Shown: one piece after another, positions 11,000-22,499 of the stretch
Layout of the letters: each line of letters opens with the position of its first letter
Position numbering within the stretch: position 1 is the stretch's first letter
Source: Platycnemis pennipes
Lineage: Eukaryota; Arthropoda; Insecta; Odonata; Platycnemididae
Length of the DNA stretch: 64,000 nt
Assembly: GCA_933228895.1 (NCBI GenBank)
Contig: OW121847.1
Location: forward strand, 84,113,656 to 84,177,655
Direction: 5' to 3'
Translations under genes and position numbers: made by a program
The notes under the pieces: generated by a model
Database searches by the model: none
What the model was told of the DNA's origin: nothing
What the model saw: the letters and a program-made list of their open reading frames with translations, nothing else

Positions 11000-11887
11000 A
11001 GGAAAGGAGTAAGACAAGGCTGTGCCCTGTCTCCCGTAATTTTTGATGTTTACATCGATAGAGCCATCAATGAAATCAAAGAGAAATCTTCTGGAGTGAC
11101 TATCCACGGAGAAAAAATAAGTATGCAGCGATTCGCTGATGACAGAGCTCTCAAAGCAGAGACAGAAAGGGATCTGAACAAGATTCTAGTAACCATGGTA
11201 CGGATAATGGCCAGATATCAGCTGAAGATAAATAAGAAGAAGACTAAGATATTGGTGTGCAGCAAGAAAGAAGAGGCCAAAACCAATGTCAAACTAGGAA
11301 AACAAAAATTTGAAGAGGTGAAAGAGTTCTGTTACCTAGGAAGCCGAGTAACCAACGATGGACGAAGCAAGGAAGAAATAGTTAGTAGAATATCCCAGGC
11401 AAAGAGGGCATTCTATCAAAAGAAGAATCTACTTACAGCTGGAAATATAAGCTTAGAAGTAAGGAAACAGTTTATCAGAACATACATCTGGAGCATGTTT
11501 CTTTACGGCATTGAGTCATGGACGATGAGAGCATCGGATAAGAGAAGGGTAGAAGCATTCGAAATGTGGTGCTACAGAACAATGCTGAAGATTAAATGAA
11601 TCGACCGAGTAAGTGACGAGGAAGTCCTGAGAAGAGTAGGAGAAAAGAGAAGTCTGCTGACAACTCTAAAAAGAAGAAGGGACAACATAATCGGCCATAT
11701 CTTGAGACACGATGGCCTCATGAAGACTATCGTCGAAGGAAAAGTGAACGGGAAGATTGGAAAAGGCAGGCCTCGTATGAGATACATGGAACAGGTTGTG
11801 AAGAATGTAAAAGAGAAGACTTGCGTCACAATGAAAAGGTTGGCCGATAGAAGAATCGAGTGGAAAGCTGCGTCAAACCAATCCTAG
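11000..11887 (+). pseudogene. LINE RT C-terminal half (broken)
   Basis: GVRQGCALSPVIFDVYIDRAI resumes the RT directly after the gap. The palm segment with the first catalytic Asp (motif A) is therefore missing, roughly 100-150 residues by family comparison. The FADD motif C is present as RFADDRAL (about 11129-11152). Next come CYLGSRVTNDGRSKEEI, the QAKRAFYQKK region, MFLYGIESWT, a TGA at 11597-11599 in place of a likely Trp, and GRPRMRYMEQV before the stop at 11887. The copy cannot encode an active polymerase. Confidence 0.85.
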
Positions 11888-11924
11888 GATTGTTGACCAA
11901 TGATGATGATGTTCAACTTCTCAA

Positions 11925-12120
11925 AAACACTCGTAGACGCATCGGTAAAAAATATAGGTATTCTCTCCCATCCGATTCGAGATCCGGCAGTCCCTACTTG
12001 AGTAACGTGTGGAAGGCATTCCAAGTTAAATCGTTGGCCGTTGTATGGAACGTTAAACCGTGGATCCGTTGGTTTTTTTCTTTAGGAGCAGGTTGAAGCC
12101 GTAACCGCTCCTTCTAACGG
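11925..12120 (+). mobile_element. SINE copy (family of the 19.0 kb SINE)
   Basis: A box B-like CGATTCGAGATCC (about 11976) is followed by a body that matches the reverse complement of 12510-12775 and of 30930-31200 through shared words: CCCTACTTGAGTA, TGGAACGTTAA, CGTGGATCC and TAGGAGCAGG. The 5' head is degraded. It lies immediately 3' of the RTE element. Confidence 0.65.
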
Positions 12121-12509
12121 TATAATTTTAAATTAGAACTAATAAAAAATATACAAATAAATAAATTTTCCACTGAAAGTCTTAAGCAATATGTAAGAAT
12201 TCGTAAAACTATGCAACATAATCTATAAACAAATAACTAATGGCTTCACGAGCAAACGTAAAAACTCGATTTAAGGAGAAATACCGAGTTGAGGTTATTG
12301 ATGATATTTTCTCAATTTTCACAGCTTCTGCTGATTCAAAGGATGCACCAAAAATTATAAAAGCTATAGTTCCCTACACTCTAAATCATCAGCACTATAA
12401 ATAATAATAGTTTTATCAGAGAGTACCATTTTTGTTTTCTAAAATAAGTTAACATTTTTAATTCACATTTTTAACAGAAAAAGTACGACTGCACAAAAGT
12501 ACGACTGAC

Positions 12510-12775
12510 ATGGGATTCAAACTATACATGAGCAGGGTTTACAATCAGTGTATGCATGGCAGAGAGAGAAGTACTAGAGAGCGGAGGAGTGGTGGAAAGA
12601 GCGGTGACGGCATTAGCCTACTCCTAACGAAAAACACCCAGGGATGCACGGTTAAACTCCCATACGACGGCCAGGGATTATACTTGTTATGTCTTTCACG
12701 CGGTACTCAAGTAGGGCCTGCCGGGTCTCGAACTTGGGCCTTTGAATTGAAGAAAACACCTATATATTTGACCAA
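12510..12775 (-). mobile_element. SINE copy, minus strand
   Basis: Read on the minus strand: box B-like CAAGTTCGAGACCC, then CCCTACTTGAGTACC, a CCGTCGTATGG region, GTTAGGAGTAGG and a CTTTCCACCACTCC tail. The order is the same as in the other copies of this family. Confidence 0.65.
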
Positions 12776-12865
12776 TCGTCTACGAGTTTTTTTTATGACA
12801 TTGACCTATACCTAATACAGTCGTTGAACATTTGCCTAGTAATCTCATTAATATTTGTATTTGTC

Positions 12866-14075
12866 AGGTGAGTTTGTTTCAACGTGAAAGAAAAACTGGC
12901 AATTTTCCACAAGAATGTTGTGCAAGTTGTGAATGTTGGAAAAGAAAGAACATTCTTGTGGAAAATTGCCAGTTTTTCTTTCGCTATGATATTCCACCAA
13001 ATTAAGCCTGAAACAACTACCTTTATTTGTTTGTTTCAATATGAAACAATAGCGTACGGTTTGCATTGCTGACGAATATTCATTCAAATAAATGGCCGTA
13101 GGAGTACGTGAGAGTGCGAGCATTGTATAGAATTCCTAGGAAATTTTAAATGTTTTCGCAATAATTTTTCCTCATTCCTTATTTACTTGAGTAAAACTTT
13201 TATGATAATATTTCTTAATGACTTTCAAGGCACCATCTCTATTTTTATTGAAATCTGCATGTATCATTTTTAGCATAATTATTTTCTCCATTTATTACAG
13301 TAGGTAGCGTATCTTTAGAGCTCTTAGTCACGTCTCCATACACTATTCTGATTCTCACGACAGGGGTTGCGCAATCAACTAAAATTCTAATATCATCGAT
13401 CGGTAACAGATACATAAATGCTGATAAATATAATCACGCATATCGATAATTATTTATGATCAAATTATTTACTACTATGAAAGACTGGCAAAAACATTTT
13501 GGAACGTTTTTATTCTAACAGAATAACACCTAATCATAAACCGGTTGTTTATAGACTAAGAACTATCGATGGTGTTAATGAGAACTCTAGCTTAGAACTG
13601 CATTTAGATATGGATCGTGACTCTATCAAGTACCGTACTCGCGGAAACCTAAAACGATGCATCTTCGAGGGCCTCCCACCGAGCAGCAATCGAAAAGAAG
13701 GCTGATTTTTCGGAAGGGCACACTTCTTGGAGCCGACTAATTGCCACAGGGTACCGTTGAGGCCTTCTCCCTCCAATGGTAAAATCCCTGGCCAGCTCAT
13801 TGAGGAAGGGTTCCCCCAAACCGTGGAAAGAGCAGAAGGAGGTTCTTTTGCAGGGCCGCTACGCGGTCTTGTGGGTCCCGCAAGGGTCAGAGCTCTTTTG
13901 CTGTCTGGGCATTTCAACGCGCCAAGTGCTGCAATGTTGTAAAATTTCCTTCAACTCGGGACTAGGAAAATTCTGCCTCCGATGTGGTATAATTTTTTGT
14001 GGACGGCTGTACAACGAATTAGTTCTTCTTTACCTCCATCTCGTTGGATTTTAATGGGTGAACTACACCTGTACA
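12866..14075 (-). repeat. Right arm of the large degenerate inverted repeat
   Basis: It pairs with 8112-8915 in inverted orientation and is interrupted by the Penelope-related hairpin (12886-13028) and by an extra segment of about 150 bp near 13410-13570. The minus-strand frame 13917-13549 (LWQLVGSKKCALPKNQPSF) parallels the + frame at 8321-8471 (LWQLVGSKQGALPKKQPSF). No function recognised. Confidence 0.7.
12886..12982. repeat. Perfect 34-bp inverted repeat, Penelope-related
   Basis: Arms 12886-12919 and 12949-12982 are exact reverse complements with a 29-nt loop. The right arm and its flank (CTTGTGGAAAATTGCC and TTCCACCAAATTAAGCCTGA) resemble 45030-45110, next to a hammerhead-bearing hairpin. 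The segment of about 12886-13028 is bracketed by similar 18-19-nt copies (near 12871 and 13029) that also occur once in the left arm of the large inverted repeat. It is therefore probably an insertion with target duplication. Confidence 0.7.
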
Positions 14076-14079
14076 CATT

Positions 14080-14960
14080 TAATTTCACTAATGTAATGCG
14101 CATGTACACTCTTTTGCGTCTCACCGAAGCGTGGAGCCGACGAGGGTCGCAATCCCTTGTTCCCGATAGTTCCCTGGGGGCGCGCATATTCGAAAACGCG
14201 CCGAGAAAGGGAAAACGTAAGAGAGACTGCTTTGCCTCACCCGGGCAAAGCAATTTCTCGCACTCGCGCCACTGGGATGCGAAAATATTCGCGCGTTCTG
14301 AGGACGTCTCTACAGCATAATCCATTCATCGCATCGTCGGTGATGGCCGGCCTGCATGAGCCTTCCGGGGAGCGTGCAAAATTCACTACGGTGGGACCCG
14401 TCACGACCAAGGCAGCGGCGCGGGAGGAATTTGAGATAGGACTCGCGTGCTCCCTTTCATCGCGAGAGAACAGCGACAAAAGAGATGGAGAGGGCGGGGG
14501 AGAGAATCACAAAGGAGCGCGGTGGCCCAAAAAAAAAATTTAAAACAATTCCTTGGTCTCGCGAGACGGCGCGAACAAACAACGTTGGCCTGAGGACGAA
14601 AAAAAACGAATGCGTGCATGTATCAGCTCGTGGAAAAGAGAAGTAAGCGAGACGATTCCTCCGTGGGCGCGTCGGACGAGGGATTACTAAAGTAAGTGAG
14701 GGTGGAGCGGGGAAGGTGCTCTCCCCTTGTGTGCCTCAGTGGTCGGATGAGCGTGGGCGTGGGAAGAGATGGCAGTCTGCACGAGGGGGGATTTAGTTTC
14801 AATGTTGCGGTGAACGGCCGCGTTGAAGCGGGGGTGTGCACCACGGAGTGGGTGTGGACAACGGTGCGGGGGCGGTGAGGGAAGGATCTCGAAAGTTCGG
14901 GAGGGCGCGGGGAAGAACGAGTTCGAAAACTAAATGAAATGGCGCGCGATATCGCTGCGG
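14080..14960. other. GC- and CpG-rich block, no gene assigned
   Basis: Dense CG dinucleotides and overlapping open frames on both strands (longest 128 codons, 14157-14543 +). The + strand becomes purine-rich from about 14430. It could be a CpG-type promoter, but no core promoter or exon could be supported. Confidence 0.4.
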
Positions 14961-16640
14961 AGACAACGTGGACTTTACATTCGCGAGCAAGGTGAGGGAA
15001 GGTAAGACTCGGAAAATTAAAGAATGGCGAGAATCAATGCTAATATAATTTCCCAAGTGCGGGAAACATACTTCATCCCTCCAATTGCTATATGATTCAC
15101 CACTGCGTTTCATCTCTATTCTACAACCTCTGTTAACATACTGCGATAATAAATACATTTTTAAGTAACAACCCAAAAAAAACTTTTTAAGATGGGAATT
15201 GCTGCCCTCTCTTTCACAAGGAAATCGCAAAGTAATATTTAGTGAGGATTGCCTTTTTCATTATCATAAATATAACAACATATCCGAGTTTCACGCTACA
15301 TTTCTATACCAGGTTGTTTGCACGTGAATTATTAACTGATTTCCTTGACATTATTCTCCCTTTGTCTCGTTATTTTTAACTCTTGAAATTTTGATTCAAA
15401 GTTATAAATGTGTTACAGGTATTCAATGATTGAAAAGGGAAAGACACAATATAAAATACAAAAGAGTAATAGTTTCTTTAGGAAGATATCGACTATTGTA
15501 ACCAAGTAACGTGCTCGACCAGGAAGATACACGGTCACCGGCTCCGCAACTATTCTCCCCAACGAGCCTGAAGTTGACTCCAACTGGTCCAACCTTGAAT
15601 ATACTCTTAGTTTCTGTCTGGAAGTATAATATTCATCAAAGCAAAGGGAGGAATCTTAGATTCGCTCAAAGGAACACCTCATTTCGGAATTTACATTCTC
15701 CGTTGTATTTGCAAGTAAGATTACTTAATAGGAACGGTTGATTTAGATGGATTCGACTTTGTAAAAGATATCGTATTTTCTGTATCTTTTGGCGCTATGA
15801 TTGTAATGTTATGTCCTCTGGCTTGTTTCTAGGGTATGTAACCGATGTTAACAGTAATAAGTGTACCTACGTCATATTCAGAGAGATTCGTCACAATAGG
15901 AGAGAAAAATTTACGAGAGGCTGCTGGAAGGGATACATTTGCTATTTGTTACATAATGCCTTCAATGATGACTAGCTTCTCGTTCGAGGATTACAAGAAT
16001 TCCAATAGGATTCATTGCATTCCGATACGCACCGAGATCGATGAGTATTTGCATAGTCAAGCAGATGCAGCAAGCACATGCAGCGATCTCTATATCACTA
16101 CTCGTAATAACTATGCTAGACAAATATCTAATAAAATACATTTATATCAATCACAAATTATGAAACAGGGCACTTATAAGATTTATGACCTCTTGTATAA
16201 TTTTTCAAATAAAATGTCTTTATCGAATTCACAATGACTTAGGATTACATATTATTTACAGAGAAATTGAGTTTATATGGTGGCTAGATTACTGGATCCC
16301 CATGCCAAAGGACCGCGTTTAATGACCAAGGAAAATTACCTTTATCCTTATTTCATCTCATTATCCTCTCTTTCGTAATTGTCATCTACCCCGCAGATAA
16401 CGACTGCATCATTTAAAATAGAAGTTTTTACGTCATCGAGATGAATGAAGTTCGTCTTCATATAATTAAAAATGACTATGTAGTGGAAAGCTGAAATAAA
16501 GCTATGGAATTCAGCTGGTTAGGTTTAATACTCAATAACGTGTAATGAGTGAAAATTGTGTACAATAACGCGTAACGACGAATTTTGCGAGTGGAAAAAA
16601 CAGAGAAACTTGGTGGAAAATAGTCGGCCAAAACTATTTT
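14961..16640. other. Intergenic DNA, no gene seen
   Basis: Open frames at 14799-15230 (-) and 15845-16237 (+) show no domain, splice context or low-complexity explanation. I treat them as chance. Confidence 0.45.
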
Positions 16641-17285
16641 GGGCCTCTCTCAAACAAGGAGAGCAACGCACAGACGGGACTACGAAGGTGTTTTGAATGT
16701 CAGCCACATAGGGTCATTATTTGCGTGGACTCGAGCACCAAGCTGCCCCTGGGGTGACCAGGAAATCGGCTTCACCGAGACTGCTATTCAATTGAAGGAA
16801 CTCTACGGCTCGGCCTGCCCTGAAAATGACAAAGCTGTCAAGAGGTGGCCAAGCTTCTTCTAATGGACCTCAAATTGACCACCTACAGTAAGAAATGGCG
16901 AAGGATTTCCCGAAAGGGGCAGGACGAGGCTAAGTCGTTTCCAACGATGGTGAGAAAATTCAGTCCCATTCGGCTGTTGCTCACGGAAGAGCTGTACTGC
17001 GAGAAGGTAGCCAATGGAATACGCCATGGCAGTCATCATATGGTCCTCCACTTCCAGGCTTTTGCGTTACGAATGGATTCGGGGGATGAGTACTTCAAAA
17101 GGGAGTGGTATTCATTGGATTTTCAAAGAATAAGAGTGGCTTCTTTCTGCAGAAGAGAGATTTGGGTCGAAAGTTTTCCGCCGGATTGGAGAGAATATTA
17201 TTGGCCAGCAGACCCCAAGGGGTTCTATATTGAATCTCCGTTTCGAGGGTGGTTTTCATATTGTAATGAAAAGGATTTTCGGTAG
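16640..17285 (+). pseudogene. Probable mariner/Tc1-type transposase N-terminal relic
   Basis: TAIQLKELYGSACPENDKAV followed by KRW resembles the helix-turn-helix segment of mariner transposases (x-LK-x-LYG-x-x-x-P-x-x-x-T-V-x-RW). In another frame, downstream, a degraded VANGIRHGSHHMVLHF resembles the I-S-H-G-S-V-H-x-I-L motif. Stops and frameshifts separate them, so the gene is dead. The distal part (to 17285) matches nothing known to me. No terminal inverted repeats were found. Confidence 0.45.
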
Positions 17286-17289
17286 ATAG

Positions 17290-18240
17290 CTCCGCGCCGC
17301 GATACGTTCTCAGCCACCGCAACATTGTAGCCCATATTTTCTGACCTCAGAGCAAGCCGTAATAAAATCAATTTTTATATGAAATTGCTATATAAGCTCG
17401 TTGAGTGCATGCTGTTGATAGTCATTAGTCCATACCTCCATTGAAAAAATATCCAATTACTGAGTAAGTTACCTACGAGAAATCTGCGTTTGGAGCAAAT
17501 GACTGCGGTTGACCTGACAGTAAACGCTTTAAAGAGATCTTAAAACAGCTTTTCTTGATGTGCTTCATATTTTTATGCGAATGGATTTCACATCGGTGTT
17601 AATAATTAGTAATACATGTATTTGCAAGTACTTAAAATTTTAAATCTGATTCACTCTGTGTAACAGTAACTCCATGACCATAAGACGTCAGGGGGATTAA
17701 GAAAAGAGTACACGGCAAATTTCTTCAGACAGAATGCAGAAATTTTAGGATTACATTCTTTTTGGTAAAATACTTAAGAAGCAGCCAAAAATAAATGGCT
17801 GAATTTACCAATAGTAACTATAACTGAAATGTATCAACAATTTCGTTTGCCTCCGAGAAGGTGCTATTAAATTCACCCTTTAGTTACACGAGTCGAAGTA
17901 CAAAGTCGAGCAACAAGCTTACATACTGCGGTACTAAAAATTCCTTTATCTGAAAGTAAAGACATCCAATTGCCAATGATATTTTGCTAATGCAATTTTC
18001 TTGACAGGAAGATAGGTCATTGGAAGCTTTCCAGTGCATGGTGGATAAATAAATTGTTTTATCATTAAAATGAGGAGATATTCATGTAGAAGGTGATGAA
18101 ATGTATTGCCCATCAGACGCAAGTTATTTCGGGTATCATCGGTGGAACTCGTTCCTTATGGCTTTAAGGACAGCGTAGAAACAAATGTGGAAACTTATCT
18201 TGTTGTCCTATCTAGTAATTCCTTTCGTTGAAATTGTCCA
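17290..18240. other. Intergenic DNA, no gene seen
   Basis: AT-rich, without an open frame of note or a repeat signature. Confidence 0.55.
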
Positions 18241-18314
18241 GAATTATAATCAAGTATTTTATGCCAAGTATTTTTATTATAGTTTATTTAAGAATTATAG
18301 TCAAGTATTTTATG
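18241..18314 (+). repeat. Two-copy tandem repeat, 51-bp period
   Basis: GAATTATAATCAAGTATTTT at 18241 recurs with one change at 18292. The intervening AT-rich sequence suggests a simple local duplication. Confidence 0.7.
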
Positions 18315-18369
18315 TGCTCTATCATACTGTTCTGCCATTTGTGAGGGAAGTAGGGAGAGATCGTTGATG

Positions 18370-18985
18370 GCATGAAGGAGAGCGGAAAGAAGCGGAGAAG
18401 CGATTTGAAACGGAACACGCAACAACTGGGCAAAAACGCACCAGCCCGCCGTCATTATCAAATTATATTGACAGCACACCGCTATTCCACTCGTAACAAA
18501 ACCGCCGCGCCTGCCTCCACGCACTCGAATTCCCGGGTCTATGCCCCTTTTATCTCTCTGAAACGGTCAAATGGACCGGAGCTGGACTCAGCTGCAGGCG
18601 TCACTCCGATATCGGCTGCGGTTCCAAGGAATCCTGTCGCCCCCCGCCTCACCCAGCCGGCGCTTCCGAGTCAATCCCTGGCCGCTCACTCGACCGTCTC
18701 CGTCCTTGTTCCCTCGCATATCTCGCCCCCTCCCCATATCTCTCTCCTCTCGCCGGCTCACGCTCCTCTGTGCGTGAATGGGTTCGACGGATTGCCAGGG
18801 CGCTTGTCGTCGCCTCCGCCTCGCCCCTGAGGGGGGAAGTGGACGTGCCGGCAACGGCAGGTGCATTCATGCTCTTGAATACCTCGGTCGTTCGATTACG
18901 CACACGCGCGCCCCAGCACTCGTGGTTGATTCCCCGTTGGGAATCCCGTGGCCCTGTGCGCGGGCTAAGTGCTCGTTTCCCGAGC
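18370..18985. other. GC-rich block, C-biased on the + strand
   Basis: Rich in CG and CCC words. Overlapping frames on both strands (longest 152 codons, 18372-18830 +) read as proline/serine-rich or arginine-rich low complexity. It may be a CpG-type regulatory region. No exon is supported. Confidence 0.4.
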
Positions 18986-18989
18986 GGCG

Positions 18990-19275
18990 AGCGGTCTGCT
19001 TGGTGTAGTGTTTAGAATACTGGCCTCTCACCCGGAGGCTCCGGTTCGAATCTCCGCAATGAAACAAATTCCTCCTACGTAAACCGACTCCTGCTTGAAT
19101 GATTATAGGAGACCTGAGATATGAGCTCAGTATTCCGTCCGTCGGATTGAACGTCAAGCTGTGCTCCCCTTGGCGCCTTTCGTAAAGAGAAGGCTAGATG
19201 ATGATGCCAGGTTTATCTCCACCCTTCCTCATTACCCTTTCATTCCAATCCTTGTACCATTCACCCCGGTCTGCC
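18990..19275 (+). mobile_element. tRNA-derived SINE, best-preserved copy
   Basis: Box A TGGTGTAGTGTTTAG (19001-19015) and box B GGTTCGAATCTCC (19043-19055) form a tRNA-like head. The body has GGATTGAACGTCAAG and CCCCTTGGCGCC, then GAGAAGGCTAGATGATGATG and a CTCCACCCTTCC tail. Copies of the body occur at 11925-12120, 12510-12775 and 30930-31200. The head would supply the internal Pol III promoter; mobilisation would depend on a LINE. Confidence 0.8.
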
Positions 19276-19624
19276 TATACGTGCGGGCACAAACTTGAAA
19301 ACACAGATGATGATCCCGAACGACCTGCGGAGAGGGTGGTGGGGAAGGGAGAGCGGTTGTGAAAGTGAACAGGGCACGAGGGTGGATGGGCGGGGACGTG
19401 TATGACGACCCATCATCATCCCTCCAATCATTCCCGTTCGGAGGAAAACATCAGATTGCGCAAATCTCATTTCCCTCGAATGAGGATTTCGCTACTCGGA
19501 ATGAAGTTCGGAGGTTGTGTGTACAATGTTGATCCTCACCCTTCCGAATTTTTAATGAGTTTCATCCCATGAGCTATCTCTGAAAAAAAACGTTCAATAA
19601 CAAATGTTACACAGAGAAAAAAAT

Positions 19625-19745
19625 CATCCTCCATGACCGGGAAAGATCAGCAGCCTGACTGGCTAAAGCAGTCAGTGCGAAAACGAGGGATCCGTGTTCG
19701 TATCCCTTTCATGTTTGATATTTTTCGCTTATCGAGTACCACGAT
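19625..19745 (+). mobile_element. tRNA-like SINE fragment
   Basis: ACAGAGAAAAAAATCATCC precedes a unit with box A-like CTGGCTAAAGCAGTC and box B-like GTGTTCGTATCCC. The upstream word links it to the inverted-arm repeats at 7.6 and 38.9 kb. Confidence 0.45.
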
Positions 19746-19994
19746 AAAAATACGGGAAACCGCCCCAATTGGCGTGACAGCTTCCTCGAGAGGATGTTGA
19801 GACTTCTGCTTGAGATTATTCGGGTTTCCTGCCGTGTTGTTCCATTCTCGTTCTCAGTGACGACAGTTTTGCGGGCGTTCCAGTCCTCTTTTTCCGCTGG
19901 GATGTCCGCGAAACCATCGTCTCCAGGAATGGACGCGCCCGGGATAAAACCCGAAAGACCTTGAGTTGAAATCTCTGCCAACACAGTTTAGACA

Positions 19995-20360
19995 TTGCAT
20001 AGGTGGACATGTATGCAAGATTAGAGAAATAGATTGTCGTGCCGATAGATTTAAAATGTCATTTTTCCCGCATACTATAAGAGAGCACAATAGGCAGCCT
20101 AGCAAAGGGATAGGTAAATGAATTATTATTAGAATAGTCTGTAGTTCATGATGCATGTATTAACAACCAATCCCTTTAATACCAATCCCTTTCATACTAT
20201 GTAGATACTAACCATCTAGCTGCATGTGACCCTACTATCTAGCATGTCTCCATTTAGTAGTCTAGTTGCATGTCAATAGTGCATGTTTGGTGATCTTCAC
20301 CCCCTGCCACACACCCTCGTGGTGGCTCGCATGGTATTACGTAGATGTATATGTATGCAA
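19995..20360 (+). mobile_element. CR1/Jockey-type LINE 3' end (5'-truncated)
   Basis: The + frame encodes KIREIDCRADRFKMSFFPHT followed by IRE, the C-terminal tail of a LINE reverse transcriptase ORF (C-R-T-D-x-x-K-x-S-F-F-P-R-T-I-R-x-W-N pattern). The 3' UTR ends in CACCCCCTGCCACACACC, GTGGTGGCTCGCA and a GTAGATGTATATGTATG tail. The minus-strand copy at 51714-52285 has the same protein tail and the same 3' end, so they are one family. Confidence 0.8.
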
Positions 20361-20689
20361 TGATCAGTAGGCGAAATAAGAGAGGGAGTGTGAGGGAAGC
20401 TAAGGCCGGGGGTGACAAAAAGGGAAAAGTGGTAGACAACAGGAACAAACGTTGTAAGACATGTTAGTTCCCAGCCCAATAATTTATAAATTTTTATCTC
20501 CTCCCCGTGTAACTTTGACCGCATGATGTAGCAAGTATAAAAAAAGATTTACTTGTCATATGAGGCGCGAATAACGGAGGTCAGTCTATAATTAGAGATT
20601 CTAATGAAATGAATAAGCAAGTTTAATCATTGAAGCAGAGAAAATCTCATTATAAAATAATTCGCGTCGTGGATTCCAACTGGAGTCTT

Positions 20690-20900
20690 CTCGGGAAGGA
20701 AAATAGTTTTCCCGAAGTACCCCAAGTAGTAGGCTTAGGTTTGAGGTGCTCAAACTTGGTTGTATCGCAACGACTATGAAATCGAATGCTAATTTTGTCC
20801 TAGGGCCAACTCAGCATCCATACCCTTGACGAGATTCGAACCCATACCACTAAGTTGCCAAGTTGACGCGTTCACGATCGAGCTACCCTGGCCAGCATGA
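20690..20900 (-). mobile_element. tRNA-derived SINE, minus strand
   Basis: On the minus strand, GGGTAGCTCGATCGTGAACG (box A, about 20866-20886) and GGGTTCGAATC (box B, complement at 20833-20843) sit at tRNA spacing. The 3' body extends towards 20690. The family differs from the 19.0 kb SINE. Confidence 0.6.
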
Positions 20901-22420
20901 AAGAGGGCCCCGCCGGTTGAGGGACCAATGAAGGAGTCCCCGTCTTGATTCGAGGTCTAGTCAGCGACATTTCTCCAAGCTAGCAGAAAATGAACTGGTA
21001 TATGACGCATTCTGAGATATTGGGGGTCAGACTGAAAGACACATTCAAAGTTATGAAAAAGGATGATCTAATGATTTTTATATCAACGAGAATCGCTAAT
21101 TACAGATTTAGAATCTCAATATTAATTATATTGAGTACAAATTATTATCTTAAGGGGAAATTTAAGCTATGGGAAATACGGAAAAATACTAATCTTTCAA
21201 CCAGTATAATGGGCGGAACAAAAGCGTTGAGGGAAGTGAGGAAGGACAAAGGAGATTGGGATAAGGGGAAATGGAGTAGAGGCCAATTCCAGACATGATG
21301 CATTCTCACTGTGAGTTTAACCAACATAATGGGGTATGCATTGCTAAATACAATACAAGGAGACACGAGATGGGAAGCACATGACAAGGGGGAGAGGGCA
21401 TAACGGAATCTCAGGGTTGGGCAACGATGTTTAGGGGGAGGAGGTAAGGGAGGAAAAAACTAGTCCATTATTACGAGGATTCATGATAAGCCCATTCACT
21501 ATTATGTTATAAATTAAAATTCAGTATTCCATGTAAAATAATATTTAATTATTTTTTAATCTTCTAATTTGAGATTTTTTGAAAAATTCTATCACGGCAT
21601 CCTTAAATACGAGGTGAACTCTTAAGTATCCTTGGCTTTATCAAGGAACTAAAACAGTTAACTAGAAATCATGTTCAGAAAGTTGCATAGGGCGGTGTGA
21701 CACGCACAATGTCTAACCTATGTAACTGCTAAACTCAGTTTCGTATCCTATGCTCCCTTTCAAAATATGACACAAAGATACTGAAAGGGGTGAGGTATTT
21801 TAAAAACAATACATAAATATAGCATTAATTAAGGAAAGTAATAGCCCTCATCCGATGTTGAGAAGAGGATGGTTTCGTTTTCAAATCCATATTCCCACAA
21901 CTTAGAGATTTATAATTTTCGCAAACAAATAACTGAATGATAATACCTTTTTATTGATTAGTTTCTATTCTCTTTCTTAAATAACACTTGCTTTACAAAT
22001 AGTCCAATATACTGCACGGGTACGTTCACAAAAGCAACAATTACTAAGATTATACCAATTTTAAACTTTCGATCGCTTATATATAAAACCAATTATTCAT
22101 TCAAATTCTTTCTATTCACGACGGTTACGGTACGAGGGTTAGAGTTCGGAGAGTAAAATTACAAGGCGCGCATCTCTCGCTGGGAAATTTTGTTTTCTAA
22201 GTAAGTACCACTGTAGTCCACGGGAAAGCCAGATGAATCAAACGTACGGTGCCGGGCGCCGGTAGTAGTTCAATTCTCGTTCTGGTGACTGTTTAAGGTG
22301 AGCGTCGCCATTCCGCCTCCCGCCAAGTGCAGAGTATCATGCGCTATCATACGATTCTCAATTATATTTTAAAATGAGGGGAGGAATTTTTTTTAGAATC
22401 AATAGTGACGTGAGATGAAA
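20901..22420. other. Intergenic DNA, no gene seen
   Basis: No supported exon. A GTAGTAGTTCAATTCTCG word near 22263 may be a worn tRNA-like box B but is not enough for a call. Confidence 0.5.
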
Positions 22421-22499
22421 CTTGGGTTTAACATCATACCCCAGAGGGCAAACGAATATCTTTGCAGTGGCGCTATACCCATTTTCCTTCAGCAAAAAA

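Larger units (their letters stand above)
8965..11920 (+). mobile_element. Degenerate RTE-clade non-LTR retrotransposon
   Basis: In order: a GC-richer 5' leader (about 8965-9510), an APE-type endonuclease region, a linker, a reverse transcriptase with a large internal gap, and the C-terminal region ending at 11887. The protein ends in RRIEWKAASNQS, and the RRVEAFEMWCYR region has the layout of RTE/BovB-like elements. The 3' end shows a short ATGATGATG run, common in RTE tails. Two in-frame stops before the gap, a frameshift, the deletion and a stop after it make it non-autonomous. It occupies the spacer of the large inverted repeat. Confidence 0.85.

Noticed and set aside
19001..19055. Functional tRNA gene
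   Set aside because: tRNA-like promoter boxes, but the same unit continues into a shared SINE body found in other copies.
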